Notes under the pieces: model-generated
What the model saw: only the letters and a program-made list of their open reading frames with translations
Told to the model about the DNA's origin: nothing
Databases searched by the model: none
Position numbers and translations under genes: made by a program
Source of the DNA: Isotricha intestinalis
Lineage: Eukaryota; Ciliophora; Litostomatea; Vestibuliferida; Isotrichidae
Reading direction: 5' to 3'
Length of the DNA stretch: 64,000 bases
Assembly (NCBI GenBank): GCA_023807065.1
Contig: JAJJLU010000334.1
Coordinates: forward strand, 1-64,000
Shown: positions 44,980 through 54,593 of the stretch, piece after piece
Layout of the letters: every line of letters starts with the position of its first letter
Position numbering within the stretch: the stretch's first letter is position 1

Positions 44980-46008
44980 TCATTCACAAATTTCAACTTT
45001 TTTATCGAATGATACTCTTTTTAAAGGTAAATTATTTTTTTTAAAATTCCTTTTCCTTAAAATAGATTGAATAGTTTTATTTTGTTTATTATTATCTTCA
45101 TTTTTATTATTTATATTAATTTGATTACTAAAGTTTTCTCCTAAATTTTTATCTAATTCTTTAGAAATATCAGTTTTTGAACTTATAGAAGAAGCATCAT
45201 AACTCATTAATCTTTTTCTGGATTTTAATACAAATAATTCTTCCCAATGTTTTTCATTTTCAACTTTTTTTTTTTTACTTATCAAAAATTTTTTATCTTT
45301 CCTTTTTCTATAAAACATTCTTGAAGTTAAAACATTATAAAAATTACCTTCATTATCATTAGTAATAGAATATCTTGGATCAATAAATTTTTCATTATTA
45401 ACTTTAAAATTACATAATATTATTTTCCTCATTAATTTTATTTTTTTAATTGCCGTATAATAAGTATTTAGATATTTATTATATTTAAAATCTAAATTTA
45501 TTTTTGGTTTTTCTATAATCATTGAAATATTTAATTCATTATTTTCCATTTTTTTTTTTAATTCATTTATATTTGAAGAAAGAAAAATTTTATCAATAAT
45601 TTCATTTGATAATTTATAAAAAAAAAGAGCATCATTACTTAATAATTCTTTAATATTCTTTCGACAAATCTTCATTCGAATAATTGATTGAATTAAAATT
45701 ATACTTTTAATTCTTTCTTTTAATATATATTTTATTATTTGAAAATTTTTATATCTTTTATATATTAAAAATGTTCTTATTTTTGATTGTATTTTTATTA
45801 TATAAAATTTTCTTAATTCTATTATTCTTTTAATTAGAAACTCCCTTTTCTTTTTAATTGAAGAAGGTTTATTTAACTCATAATTAGTTTTATATTTTTG
45901 TTTTAAAAGAGAAAATAATTTCTTTGATAAATATAAAGAATAATTTTTTCTTGAACGAAAAATATTTGATAATGTAGAAAATTCATCGACAAAAATGTCG
46001 AGAAGCAT
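44980..46008 (-). CDS. IQ-motif protein with C-terminal PP1-docking motifs (342 aa)
   Basis: The protein is basic. Two IQ-like motifs lie near 70-120 (IIKIQSKIRTFLIYKRY and ILIQSIIRMKICRKN), predicting calmodulin or centrin light-chain binding. The middle is Lys-rich and helical. Close to the C terminus SILR (near 316) is followed about ten residues later by KRVSF (near 330). Together these match the paired SILK ([GS]IL[RK]) and RVxF motifs by which regulatory subunits dock protein phosphatase 1. The gene ends in TGA followed by TAA TAA. The N terminus (MLLDIFVDEFSTLSNIFRSR) is compatible with an amphipathic helix. Role inferred: a scaffold linking calcium sensors and PP1. Confidence 0.8.
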   Translation of the reverse strand: MLLDIFVDEFSTLSNIFRSRKNYSLYLSKKLFSLLKQKYKTNYELNKPSSIKKKREFLIKRIIELRKFYIIKIQSKIRTFLIYKRYKNFQIIKYILKERIKSIILIQSIIRMKICRKNIKELLSNDALFFYKLSNEIIDKIFLSSNINELKKKMENNELNISMIIEKPKINLDFKYNKYLNTYYTAIKKIKLMRKIILCNFKVNNEKFIDPRYSITNDNEGNFYNVLTSRMFYRKRKDKKFLISKKKKVENEKHWEELFVLKSRKRLMSYDASSISSKTDISKELDKNLGENFSNQININNKNEDNNKQNKTIQSILRKRNFKKNNLPLKRVSFDKKVEICE

Positions 46009-46214
46009 TATTAAAAATTTATAATTAAAACTTAAAATAATTTTATTTTTAAAATAAGTAAAATTATTCTTTAATAAAAAATAAAAAAAATTTACATTGA
46101 AAAAAAAATGTAAGCAATTTAAATAAAAAAATATTAAACCGTTTTGATCATAAATTTAATATTCATTTGAAAAAAAAGGAATTTTATGTAAAAATCTAAA
46201 AATAACTTTCTATC
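46009..46214. other. Intergenic upstream of IQ gene
   Basis: A+T-rich upstream region of the IQ gene; nothing recognised. Confidence 0.5.
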
Positions 46215-46500
46215 CTAATTTCAATTTATTATTTATAGTAACAATTATTATTTCTCTAATTCTTTCATTGTAAATATAAATCACTTGTTTTACAATATTT
46301 TTTTGTCATATGAAAAAATAATTTAAGTAAATTTTCTTTTTTTTCAAAATTAATATTAAAAAAGTATGAAAATTATTATCTTCACTTTTTAGACCAATTA
46401 ATCTATAATCTAATTCATTTAAATGTAAATTATCTTTTGGAAAAGAATTTTCTTTTATATTTTTCATGATTGGATTTTCTTCCTAAAATTCTATTTATCA
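46215..46500 (-). pseudogene. Possible decayed coding fragment
   Basis: A 53-codon open frame (46306-46467, ATG-led) contains FPKDNLHLNELDYRLIGLKS and EDNNFHTFL, with a composition like real genes here. Coding-like text then continues in another frame (LLKLFFHMTKKYCKTSDLYL) and a third (VIYIYNERIREIIIVTINNK). No GT...AG intron joins them. This looks like a short gene broken by frameshifts, though in such A+T-rich DNA chance cannot be ruled out. Confidence 0.35.
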
Positions 46501-46798
46501 TAAATTTGTTTAATTGAATTTCAAAGTAAAATTTTTTTCTTCAAGAGACTGAAAAAATATTTATTTTTAAAAATTATTGGATTTTCTTTTTTTCTTTTAA
46601 ATCTGAGAAACTAAATATTACTTTTTAAAATTTCTTATAAAGGAATATAATCAGAATTTTTTTCTTTTTTAAAATTAATGATTTATTTATTTATTTTTTT
46701 AATAATAAAATTAGTAATTAATGAATTTTTTAATTATATCTATTATTTAGAATAAATAAACTGTAATATGATAAAATAAATATTTTTCATATAAAAAT

Positions 46799-47469
46799 AT
46801 GAATCAGGATATTAAATATAGTAATTTCTTTTCGTAAATTATTTATAATTTTATTATAGAAAACATATGAAATCAACTGATGACAAACAAAAATATTATT
46901 TAAATAAATCTCCTATTCCAGAATATTTCTTTAAAACTAGAAAATTTATTATGAATGAACGTAAAAGAAGAAAAAATAAAACTGTTTCTAAACATAAATG
47001 TGATTTTAATAATGATGAAGATAATAAAGAATTTTATGATACATTTTTAGAAAAATTAAAAAAAGAAAATGAATGTACTAATATTTCAACAACTTTAAAA
47101 ACTAAACATGTTAAAAATAAATTTTCTAATGTTAAAAAAATTGATTTTAATAATAATAATAATAAGAAAAATGTTGATTCAATTATAGAAAAAGTTTTTG
47201 ATGAAAATTTAAAAAAAAAAAAAGAAAGTGAAAATAATGTTAAATTATTTTTAATATCATATGATTCTGATAATAAAATGGATAGTTTAAAACAAATAGA
47301 AATAAAAAAGGAGAATTCTATTATTAATAAAAATATTAATATTAATCAAACCAATCACACAGTTAAATCTATAAAAAATCTTGAAAAAAATCTTATAAAT
47401 AATATAAAACAAGTCCAAAAAAATGATAGTAATAGTTTTGTAAAGTGTTTATTATGTTGCATGAATTAA
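46799..47469 (+). CDS. Small Lys/Asn-rich protein with Cys-rich C terminus, two exons (214 aa)
   Basis: Exon 1 is 46799-46833 (MNQDIKYSNFF), exon 2 is 46860-47469, with a 26-nt intron. Splicing gives SKHMKSTDDKQKYYLNKSPI; otherwise translation would start at the ATG at 46867. The N terminus contains SPIPEYFFKTRKFIMNERK, which looks structured; the middle is Lys/Asn-rich and helical. The protein ends FVKCLLCCMN: four residues of Cys-Leu-Leu-Cys-Cys near the terminus could be palmitoylated, though it is not a canonical CaaX box. No family recognised. Confidence 0.75.
46834..46859 (+). other. Intron, 26 nt
   Basis: GTAAATTATT...TTATAG, phase 2 after codon 11. If retained, TAA is read immediately. 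Removing it adds an ATG-led exon to the frame of the downstream gene. Confidence 0.75.
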
Positions 47470-47895
47470 TGCTTTTAATATTATTTTTATCATTAATATA
47501 TGTATAAAATAATTTAATCATAATTATATTAATAGTAAATATTTGCAACTATATAAATTTATAATTTATAGATATATTTCTTTGTAAATTAATTTTTAAA
47601 AACTTTTTCAATTTTTTTTCTAATCACTTAGAAAAATATTTGATTCAAAAAATTAATCACAAAAATTAATAATAAAATGAAAAAGTAACTGTATAATAAT
47701 ATAATATATGGAATTAAAATTAAAATCTGAAAAAAGTATTAAAGTTTAATTAAAAATATTAAGAGAACTTTAACTCAATTGAATATTCAATATTTAATAT
47801 TAGATAAATATTGAAAATTACAATAAATTATATTATTTATTATAAAATATTTTTTAGGTATAATTTTATATTTTATTTTTTTTTGGAAAAAAAAT
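47470..47895. other. Intergenic, about 425 nt
   Basis: The 3' flank of the preceding gene is A+T-rich. I saw nothing except the short minus-strand frame listed next. Confidence 0.55.
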
Positions 47896-48006
47896 TTAAT
47901 GACAATTCGAAGTAGGATCTATTCCTTTAATATATGTTGTCAAAGTAGGATCAAAAAAAAAATCATAACCATATAAATTTCTAAATAATAAAATATAAAA
48001 AATCAT
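47896..48006 (-). pseudogene. Short orphan minus-strand reading frame (36 aa)
   Basis: The ATG-led frame reads MIFYILLFRNLYGYDFFFD then PTLTTYIKGIDPTSNCH. It is richer in Gly, Asp, Pro, Thr and Cys than background A+T-rich DNA would give. It overlaps the promoter side of the plus-strand cyclin gene, and no upstream exon can be placed. It may be the last fragment of a lost gene; a tiny real gene is possible. Confidence 0.3.
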
Positions 48007-48024
48007 CAAATCAGAAAAATAAAA

Positions 48025-49074
48025 ATGAAATATATTCAAAAGAGTCCTTTTCTGTTTGAAAAATCGAAATTAAAAAAACATATCAAATTAAAAATAAAAA
48101 GAAAATCGAAGAATAAATCGTTAAAAATAAAATCACCATTTCAAATATTTTCTCAATCAAAAATCAAAAAAGTAAATAATAATTTAGAAATAAGTAAAAA
48201 TAATATTCAATCTTATAAAGATTGGGATAAATATTATGAAAAAGAAATAGAAAATCATTTTAGAAGTTTTGCTTCTAAAATAATGGAAAATTTAATTAAA
48301 AACGATTTTATAAATAATTCAATTGTAAATAGAATCAAAAGTAATAATATAAATATAAATTTAAGATATTCACTAATTAATTATTTATTTCATATAGTTG
48401 AAATTAATAAAATTGATATATACATTTATTTTTTAACAATTGAAATTTTCGATTTATATTTCGAAAAAAATGATAAAAATATTGATTTAAATGAAGGAAA
48501 AATATTATTAATTACTTGTTTTCTAATTGCCTTTAAATTAGAAGGTATCAAATTCTTTTCTTCTGAATATTTATCTTATTTTATTTTTAAAGATACTCAA
48601 TATACTTCTTTTGAAATAGAAGAAAAAGAAAAAGAAATTTATCAAAAAATAGGTTTAATGTTTTATAATAATAGTTTTACAGATTATTTCAGTGTTTGTA
48701 TATTTGATTTTCAAATGAATTTGAAAAATAATTATCCAAATTATAATTATTTAATTTTTGAAAAAATTCAAAATGTATTTGTATATAATTTAAAATTATT
48801 GCCTTTGGATTTAGAATTATTTTATTCAAATAAACATTTTTTGTTGATTATAGTAAGCTTAATTTTTTCTTTTGATTTAATAAGAAACCATTTTAATTTT
48901 CTTGAAAATGAGTTCAATGTTTTTTATGAATGGGCATTTAACTTTTTGAAATTTATGAATTATGATATTAATCTAATAAAAAAATTATATAATGACATTG
49001 AAACTTTTAATGACAAAATTAAAATAAATGTATATGAAATTTGGAATAATAATGAGTGTTTAAATTTTGAATAA
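48025..49074 (+). CDS. Cyclin-like protein (349 aa)
   Basis: A basic N terminus (about 1-50) precedes a cyclin box at about 110-230. Cyclin-type pieces are LRYSLINYLFHIVEINKI, then IYFLTIEIFDLYFEK, KILLITCFLIAFKLEGIKFF and IEEKEKEIYQKIGL. The F-x-x-x-x-L/I-F-D-x-Y-F and L-x-x-C-F-L-I-A-x-K-x-E blocks correspond to cyclin helices 2 and 3. A second, divergent cyclin fold follows. This fits A/B-type cyclins, but the destruction-box and MRAIL residues are not clear, so partner and phase are unknown. A second, Pho80-type cyclin lies at 53711-54298. Confidence 0.72.
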   Translation: MKYIQKSPFLFEKSKLKKHIKLKIKRKSKNKSLKIKSPFQIFSQSKIKKVNNNLEISKNNIQSYKDWDKYYEKEIENHFRSFASKIMENLIKNDFINNSIVNRIKSNNININLRYSLINYLFHIVEINKIDIYIYFLTIEIFDLYFEKNDKNIDLNEGKILLITCFLIAFKLEGIKFFSSEYLSYFIFKDTQYTSFEIEEKEKEIYQKIGLMFYNNSFTDYFSVCIFDFQMNLKNNYPNYNYLIFEKIQNVFVYNLKLLPLDLELFYSNKHFLLIIVSLIFSFDLIRNHFNFLENEFNVFYEWAFNFLKFMNYDINLIKKLYNDIETFNDKIKINVYEIWNNNECLNFE

Positions 49075-49687
49075 ATAATTTTAAATAAAAACAAGTATAT
49101 ATAATATAATTAATAAAATAAATTTATAATAAAAAATGAAAATTGTTTTTCTTGAATTGCAAATAGATCATCAGTTATTTTCATCGATTTCAAATTTTGT
49201 GTATTTAATTAATTACTTATTTTTTTTTCAATTCCTTCAAATTAATAGTTCTCTTTATATAATTCCTGAATTATCCATTTTCACCATGAAATAAATAACT
49301 TTGATTTATTATAATATATTTTTGATTTAATTATTTTCTTTCTACATATCTATATTCAATATTTATTTTATGTTTATTGTTAAGAATATTTTTTATATTT
49401 CTTTCATTTTAACAATCATACTTTTCATTTTCATTTATGTTTTTTTATTAAAGAAATATAATGTTTTATTCTTATTCTTGTAAGTCTTTCTTAAATAATT
49501 CTGTTTTATTAATTTTTTATAGTATTTTTACTAATCTTTCTATTTGTATAATTATATTCCTTAATAAAATCTTCTTTTGTATAAAAGATTCATTTTTGAT
49601 TAATATTCATTTTTGGAAAATAGTCATTTTGTATTTTTATAATTAAATATTATATTTTAAAAATAATTATTTTTTTTATTTTAGAAT
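49075..49687. other. Intergenic, 613 nt
   Basis: The spacer between plus-strand genes has a 61-codon Phe/Ile/Leu-rich frame at 49461-49646 that I judge to be chance. A TTTTAG just before the next ATG could be an acceptor, but no donor exon is convincing. Confidence 0.5.
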
Positions 49688-51463
49688 ATGAATGATAAAA
49701 TTCCTTTAAAATTTACTTGTTTAAATAATGAAGATAAAAATGAAAATATATTTTATTATGAACAATATTCAAGAAAATTAGTTAAAATAACATTAGATTC
49801 AATTGAAATATATAAAAAGAATAGAGAAAAAATAAAAACCATTACTAATATTCGTATTCCAAGAGAATTAATATTATTTATTTCAATAGATTCCAATATG
49901 GAATTAATAAGTATTTTATTTGAAAAAAAAATAGGAAAAAATAAAATTTTATTTATAAATTTAACAACCACTGAAATAATAAAAATAGAATCAAATTCAT
50001 ATGATTATCTTTTAGGAATGTTTTTTATTAATAATAATAAAAATGAAAATAATAAAAAAGATTATTTAATGATTTATCCACATAAAATCATATTTAATTC
50101 TATTAATATGTCAGGTAATATAAAACAAATTTCAATTCATAATTCTACCAAGAACACTTTAATTAAAGATTTTTCTTATAATAATAAATATAATTTATTA
50201 TGTTGTGTTAAAACAGATGATACTTTTGATTTTGTTGATTTATCTGAACAAAAAAATTATAATAAATTTTATTCAAAATCTTTTTCTTTTTATCAAAAAA
50301 TAAATATTCCAAAATCAAAGCTGACTGAAAATAATCCAATTCATTATCAAAGAGTTTATGAAGGATTTAATTCAATTGAAAAATATATTACAACTCAATT
50401 TTTTTTACAAAACATTTATAAACAACTTTATTTGATTTGTTTATCATATTTAGATAATAAAATTTATATTCTCCAATTAATATCATTACCTAATAATTTT
50501 AATAATCTAAAAATCATAGAAATATCACCTCCAAAACTTTCAACATTACAATTTGTAGATAATTTATTAGTCATTCATTCTTTTATGGAAAAAATGTCTT
50601 ATATTTATGATATTTCAGATTCTAAATTAATAAATAAAGGTAATATTAAAGATTTTCCTTATCATAAATATTTAAATATAAAAGGAAATTATTTAGAAGA
50701 AAAAAAAGATAAAAGTAGAATATTATATAATATTGTATTTGATTGTGAAAAATATTTTGATCTTAATTATAATAGTCACGTAAATCCTTATTATATTGGT
50801 GAGTTTTTATTTAAAAGAAATGATAATAAAAAAACTATGTTTAAATTAATTTATAATATGATTATTGATAATCAAAAAACTGTTAATATATTAAAAATAT
50901 TTAATTTTTTGAAATTAATTACAAGTAAGGATAATAATTTAGTTATTGACGATAAAAAGACAAAAATTATAACAACAACAGAAGAAATTGGCAATTTTTG
51001 TTTTAAATTATTTTTAGATAAAGATTTATCCCAGAATATAATTAATAATATAATCTTTTTTATGTCTTATTTAAAAAATTTATGGATAAATAAAGTTCAT
51101 AAAAATAATAAAAATATATTATCTTACTATGAAGAAATGATTTTAATATTTATTAAAAAACTTGAAAATGTATATGAAATTTTTAATATTTTTGATAATA
51201 ATTATATTTATTATAACACAGATTTTATTTTACAATTAATTTCAAAAAAAATAAATTTTGAAAAATTTGGTATTAATTTACTTATCAAATTAGACGCTTA
51301 TGATGAAATATTAGAATATTATTGTAAAAAAGGAGATTTTAGTAAAGTTATTGGTTTTATTAATGAATATCATAATCAATTAAAAAATATTTCATTATCT
51401 TTACAAAAGCATAAAAATTTAATAAGACAAAATAGAACTTCTATCATAAAACTATTAAAATAA
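49688..51463 (+). CDS. RMC1-like protein (regulator of the MON1-CCZ1 complex, Mic1/Bulli family)
   Basis: The protein has 591 residues. The first 340 look like a beta-propeller (repeating strands such as KTITNIRIPRELILFISID, LCCVKTDDTFDFVDLSEQ and LICLSYLDNKIYILQLIS). The block STLQFVDNLLVIHS with YIYDISDS matches the RMC1 signature around FVDNLLVVH...FDI. The C-terminal 230 residues are helical (FLFKRNDNKKTMFKLIYNMI and LLIKLDAYDEILEYYCKK) and correspond to the Mic1 domain. In animals and plants the protein joins Mon1-Ccz1 to activate Rab7 on late endosomes and lysosomes. I assign it by motif memory. Trafficking genes TRAPPC6 and SEC14 also lie in this window, without operon meaning. Confidence 0.76.
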   Translation: MNDKIPLKFTCLNNEDKNENIFYYEQYSRKLVKITLDSIEIYKKNREKIKTITNIRIPRELILFISIDSNMELISILFEKKIGKNKILFINLTTTEIIKIESNSYDYLLGMFFINNNKNENNKKDYLMIYPHKIIFNSINMSGNIKQISIHNSTKNTLIKDFSYNNKYNLLCCVKTDDTFDFVDLSEQKNYNKFYSKSFSFYQKINIPKSKLTENNPIHYQRVYEGFNSIEKYITTQFFLQNIYKQLYLICLSYLDNKIYILQLISLPNNFNNLKIIEISPPKLSTLQFVDNLLVIHSFMEKMSYIYDISDSKLINKGNIKDFPYHKYLNIKGNYLEEKKDKSRILYNIVFDCEKYFDLNYNSHVNPYYIGEFLFKRNDNKKTMFKLIYNMIIDNQKTVNILKIFNFLKLITSKDNNLVIDDKKTKIITTTEEIGNFCFKLFLDKDLSQNIINNIIFFMSYLKNLWINKVHKNNKNILSYYEEMILIFIKKLENVYEIFNIFDNNYIYYNTDFILQLISKKINFEKFGINLLIKLDAYDEILEYYCKKGDFSKVIGFINEYHNQLKNISLSLQKHKNLIRQNRTSIIKLLK

Positions 51464-51566
51464 TAAATAATCACAATTAATATATATTTTTTAATTTTTG
51501 TAATATGGTTTTATTTAATGAAAATAAATATGATTTTTAAAGAAAAAACTAATAATAAAAAATATT

Positions 51567-52211
51567 TTAATTTATAAGAATTTCATCGCCAATTTCAATA
51601 TTTTCAAACTTATATTTTAAATTTTTAGTTTTTTGAATGCAATAAACATTAAATATATGCAAATCTTCAGGATTTTTTATATTATCTAAATCATGTTTAA
51701 TTTCTATATTATTAATATCATTAGTATATCCCATTGTTAAATTATTCGAATAAGATAAAGGAGATAAAATTTTTTTTCTTTGTTTTTTTCTAGAAGATAA
51801 TCTAATTTTTAATATTGAATTTGTTTTTTTTAATTCATTCACATTTTCAAAAGATTCTTTTAAATTTGAATTACTATTTACATTATTTATTGAAGGTTCT
51901 GTACTTTGGTTTTTACTACTTAAATTTAATTTATTAACACTTGATATAAGATTATTTTTTTTATTTTCAAAATAATTATTATTTCTTGTTAAAATTCTTG
52001 GATAATTTAAATTTTTTGGATTTCTTTTAACCAATTTATATGGTAATATTAAATTTTTATTTGATTTTTCTTCTTTCTCGGTAGGGTATATTAATGAACT
52101 TTTATGTCTTGTTCGTTCGGAATTTATTTTTTCTATATGATTAGTTTGTTTCTTGTTTATTTGTACAAAATGGTTTAATGAAAAATCTTTTTTTAAAAAT
52201 TGAAATGCCAT
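51567..52211 (-). CDS. Basic Ser/Asn-rich protein (214 aa)
   Basis: The frame runs from ATG to TAA. It is mostly disordered and basic: LKKDFSLNHFVQINKKQTNH near the start, then Asn/Ser-rich text with several SP/SS sites. NSILKIRLSSRKKQRKK (about 130-146) contains SILK, a possible PP1-docking motif, but no RVxF follows. The end (LHIFNVYCIQKTKNLKYKFE then NIEIGDEILIN) looks like a short folded strand region. No family recognised. It is divergent from the next gene, 85 nt apart. Confidence 0.75.
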   Translation of the reverse strand: MAFQFLKKDFSLNHFVQINKKQTNHIEKINSERTRHKSSLIYPTEKEEKSNKNLILPYKLVKRNPKNLNYPRILTRNNNYFENKKNNLISSVNKLNLSSKNQSTEPSINNVNSNSNLKESFENVNELKKTNSILKIRLSSRKKQRKKILSPLSYSNNLTMGYTNDINNIEIKHDLDNIKNPEDLHIFNVYCIQKTKNLKYKFENIEIGDEILIN

Positions 52212-52296
52212 TTCAAAAACTAAAATAATTTTTTATTATATTAATTCTTTTATTTCAATTAATTTTTTAATTATATTTCCGAATATTTTTTGTTTC
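52212..52296. promoter_or_regulatory. Short divergent spacer (85 nt)
   Basis: Start codons of two small genes lie 85 nt apart on opposite strands, so promoters must overlap. No motif recognised. Confidence 0.45.
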
Positions 52297-52983
52297 ATGG
52301 AAAATTTGAATTGTGTAAATAAAAGAAATTCAAAGAAAAAAAGAGTAAAATTTATTGGGTTAAAAAGAAAAAATTCAGAATGTCAAACTATTATAACATA
52401 TAATGATATCATTGAAAATAATAATAACAGAAAATATTTATCTAACTTAGAATATATTTTATCATTTTATCAAAGAAAAAAGACTGTGAATAATATAATT
52501 AAAGGAAAAGAAAATGATAAAATTAAAAAAATTTTTAAAAGAAACACTAAACATTCTCAAATTAAAATTCAAAAAAACAAGGAAAAAAATTGAAACAAAT
52601 TTCTTTCTAATTAATGTAATATATCTATTAATTGTATTTATGAAAAATTCTCTCTTGTAATAAATTTTAATAATCAAATCATTAATTATAATAATAAATT
52701 TAAAAACAATGAGGGTGTATTTTTAACAAGTTGTCAGATTATAATATAAATAAATTTTCTATCAATTAAAAAATATAAACAAAAATTTAATATTTTTAAG
52801 ATAAATTCATTAAAACATTTTTTAAAATTTAACTTATTAAATTTAAATGATAATCTCAATTTATATTGTGCTCTAGAAAAATATGAGGAATTATATAAAA
52901 GAAAAAAAGAATTTAAAATAAATATATTAGTCTTTAAAAAAATAAAATGTTTATTTTTAATTATATATATATATATAAAATAA
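52297..52983 (+). pseudogene. Small basic protein, with decayed downstream continuation in the same frame
   Basis: The intact part (52297-52593, 98 aa) starts MENLNC and has KKKRVKFIG (residues 13-21), where RVKF fits the PP1-binding RVxF pattern. After its TGA the same frame stays open for long runs broken by only two TAA codons. One run is about 44 codons (CNISINCIYEKFSLV onward). The next is about 78 (INFLSIKKYKQKF...LNLYCALEKYEELYKRKK). Such runs are unlikely by chance in DNA this A+T-rich. The gene may be a pseudogene with three in-frame stops, or a small gene followed by degraded sequence. Confidence 0.5.
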
Positions 52984-53710
52984 TCATATATAATAATTCT
53001 ATAATGAGAAACATGTTATAAAAAATTTAAAACTTACCAAATAAAAAAGCTTTGAATAATTATTTGAAATTATTTTTCATACAAAAATTATTGAATAAAA
53101 TCATTATTTTTAACATTACTTTCTTTAGTAATATTATTACAAAAAATAATGTTTCTTCTACTATTATAGTGAGAATATTTAAATTTTCATTATTATTATC
53201 ATTTTTATTAATATTAAATTCATTTTCCTCAAATTTAAATATTATTTTCATTTCTTTTTTTTTCAAAATAATAAAAAAAGTGGATTTTCTAAATAATTTT
53301 CTTATAACTGATTTCTTAGTTGATTTTTTTTTTTTTTCTTTTTCTATTTTTAACATTTAACTTTTTCATTCTATTTATTTTCTCTTACATTCAAACAATC
53401 TATTTAATATATTATTCAAATGATAATCTTAAATAATTAAGTTTATAATATTATAGCTTTATTTTTTTTTAATTTATAAAAGATTATTTTATTTTTAATC
53501 AAAAAGTTATTAAAATTTAATGAGAATATTTAATTTAAAAATAATCAAATTTATTAACTGTATATTAACTTAATTAAAATTAATTCATATTAAATTTTAT
53601 CACCAATAATTAAATCAAAATTTTATTAACCCTCAATAATAATAAATAATATATAATATTTAACAAAAACAAAATCTAAAAATATATATAAAATTGTTTA
53701 TTAACTTGAC
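52984..53710. other. Intergenic, about 730 nt
   Basis: A 98-codon Lys/Phe/Ile-rich frame on the minus strand (53060-53356) overlaps an equally long plus-strand frame. Neither has domain-like features, so I do not call a gene. The (TA)n run near 52965-52978 is a microsatellite. Confidence 0.45.
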
Positions 53711-54298
53711 TCAATTTGAATCATCTTTGTTACTGAGTAATAAATTTTGATATTTATAATAAAAATTTTTTTCAATATATAAATTAAAATTCAAACCACA
53801 AATAAATTCATATTCCAATTGATTTAACAAAGATAAATCAATTCCACAAATTTTAGAATAATGTTTATTCGTGAAATATTTATCTTCCAATAATTTGATA
53901 GCTACAATAATACTTATTGATATTAATCTATGAACATTAAAAATTGTCAAAATTATTTTTTGCTTTTTACAATACCGATCTAATAAAATCAAACCTGAAA
54001 TTAAAGTAGAATCTTCTATTTTAGAATAATAAGTTATTCTATAAATAAAATCACCGACACTAATTTTTGGTATTTGTTTTAAATTAAAAATTATATTTTT
54101 TTGTTTCTTTAATAAATGTTTAAAATTTTTTTTTAATTTATTTTCAGAAATTAAATTTAATAAAGAAATTGAAATATTGGAATTTAAAATATCATTTACT
54201 TTTCTTAATTGCTGACATAAATTTTCTTGTTTTCTTAAATATTTTATTTCTGAATTTTCTTCATTTGGAGAACTTGTTTGAGTTTTTTCTTCGAACAT
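53711..54298 (-). CDS. Pho80/P-type cyclin
   Basis: The protein has 195 residues and ends in TGA. The cyclin box at about 75-180 has the Pho80 family look: PKISVGDFIYRITYYSKIED, then LISGLILLDRYCKKQ, FNVHRLISISIIVAIKLLED, KYFTNKHYSKICGIDL and NQLEYEFICGLNFNLYI. The I-x-x-Y-I/F...L-I-x-x-x-Y-x-D-R, K-x-x-x-D and L-N-x-L-E-x-x-F motifs match yeast Pho80/Pcl and plant CYCU. These partner Pho85/CDK5-like kinases in nutrient sensing and morphogenesis. Small size is normal for the family. The upstream 290 nt hold the promoter and the divergent gene at 54594. Confidence 0.9.
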   Translation of the reverse strand: MFEEKTQTSSPNEENSEIKYLRKQENLCQQLRKVNDILNSNISISLLNLISENKLKKNFKHLLKKQKNIIFNLKQIPKISVGDFIYRITYYSKIEDSTLISGLILLDRYCKKQKIILTIFNVHRLISISIIVAIKLLEDKYFTNKHYSKICGIDLSLLNQLEYEFICGLNFNLYIEKNFYYKYQNLLLSNKDDSN

Positions 54299-54593
54299 TT
54301 TTTATATATATTTTTTTTTGGATTTTTTATTATAAAATCCTTTTAAAGAGTTAAAAATTATTTGTTTTTTTATTATATATTATTTATGAATATAAAATTT
54401 ATTTTTAATATAACTTTTTTAATTTAGAAGTTATATTTAGTATGTTTTTATTCATTTTTATAATTGTTAAATTATTTTTTCTTTGTTTTATTATTATATT
54501 ATTTATTTTTTATAAATTTCATTATTCAGGATAAAAAAATAAAAAAGAAAATTAATATTTAAAATCAAAATACATTTAAATAAATATAATAAA

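Noticed and set aside
49461..49646. 61-codon hydrophobic frame upstream of the RMC1-like gene
   Set aside because: Composition is that of T-rich DNA; no splice join to the next gene convinces.
53060..53356. 98-codon minus-strand basic frame and its equally long plus-strand counterpart
   Set aside because: Low-complexity Lys/Ile/Phe composition, no domain and no conserved-looking block; cannot be told from chance.
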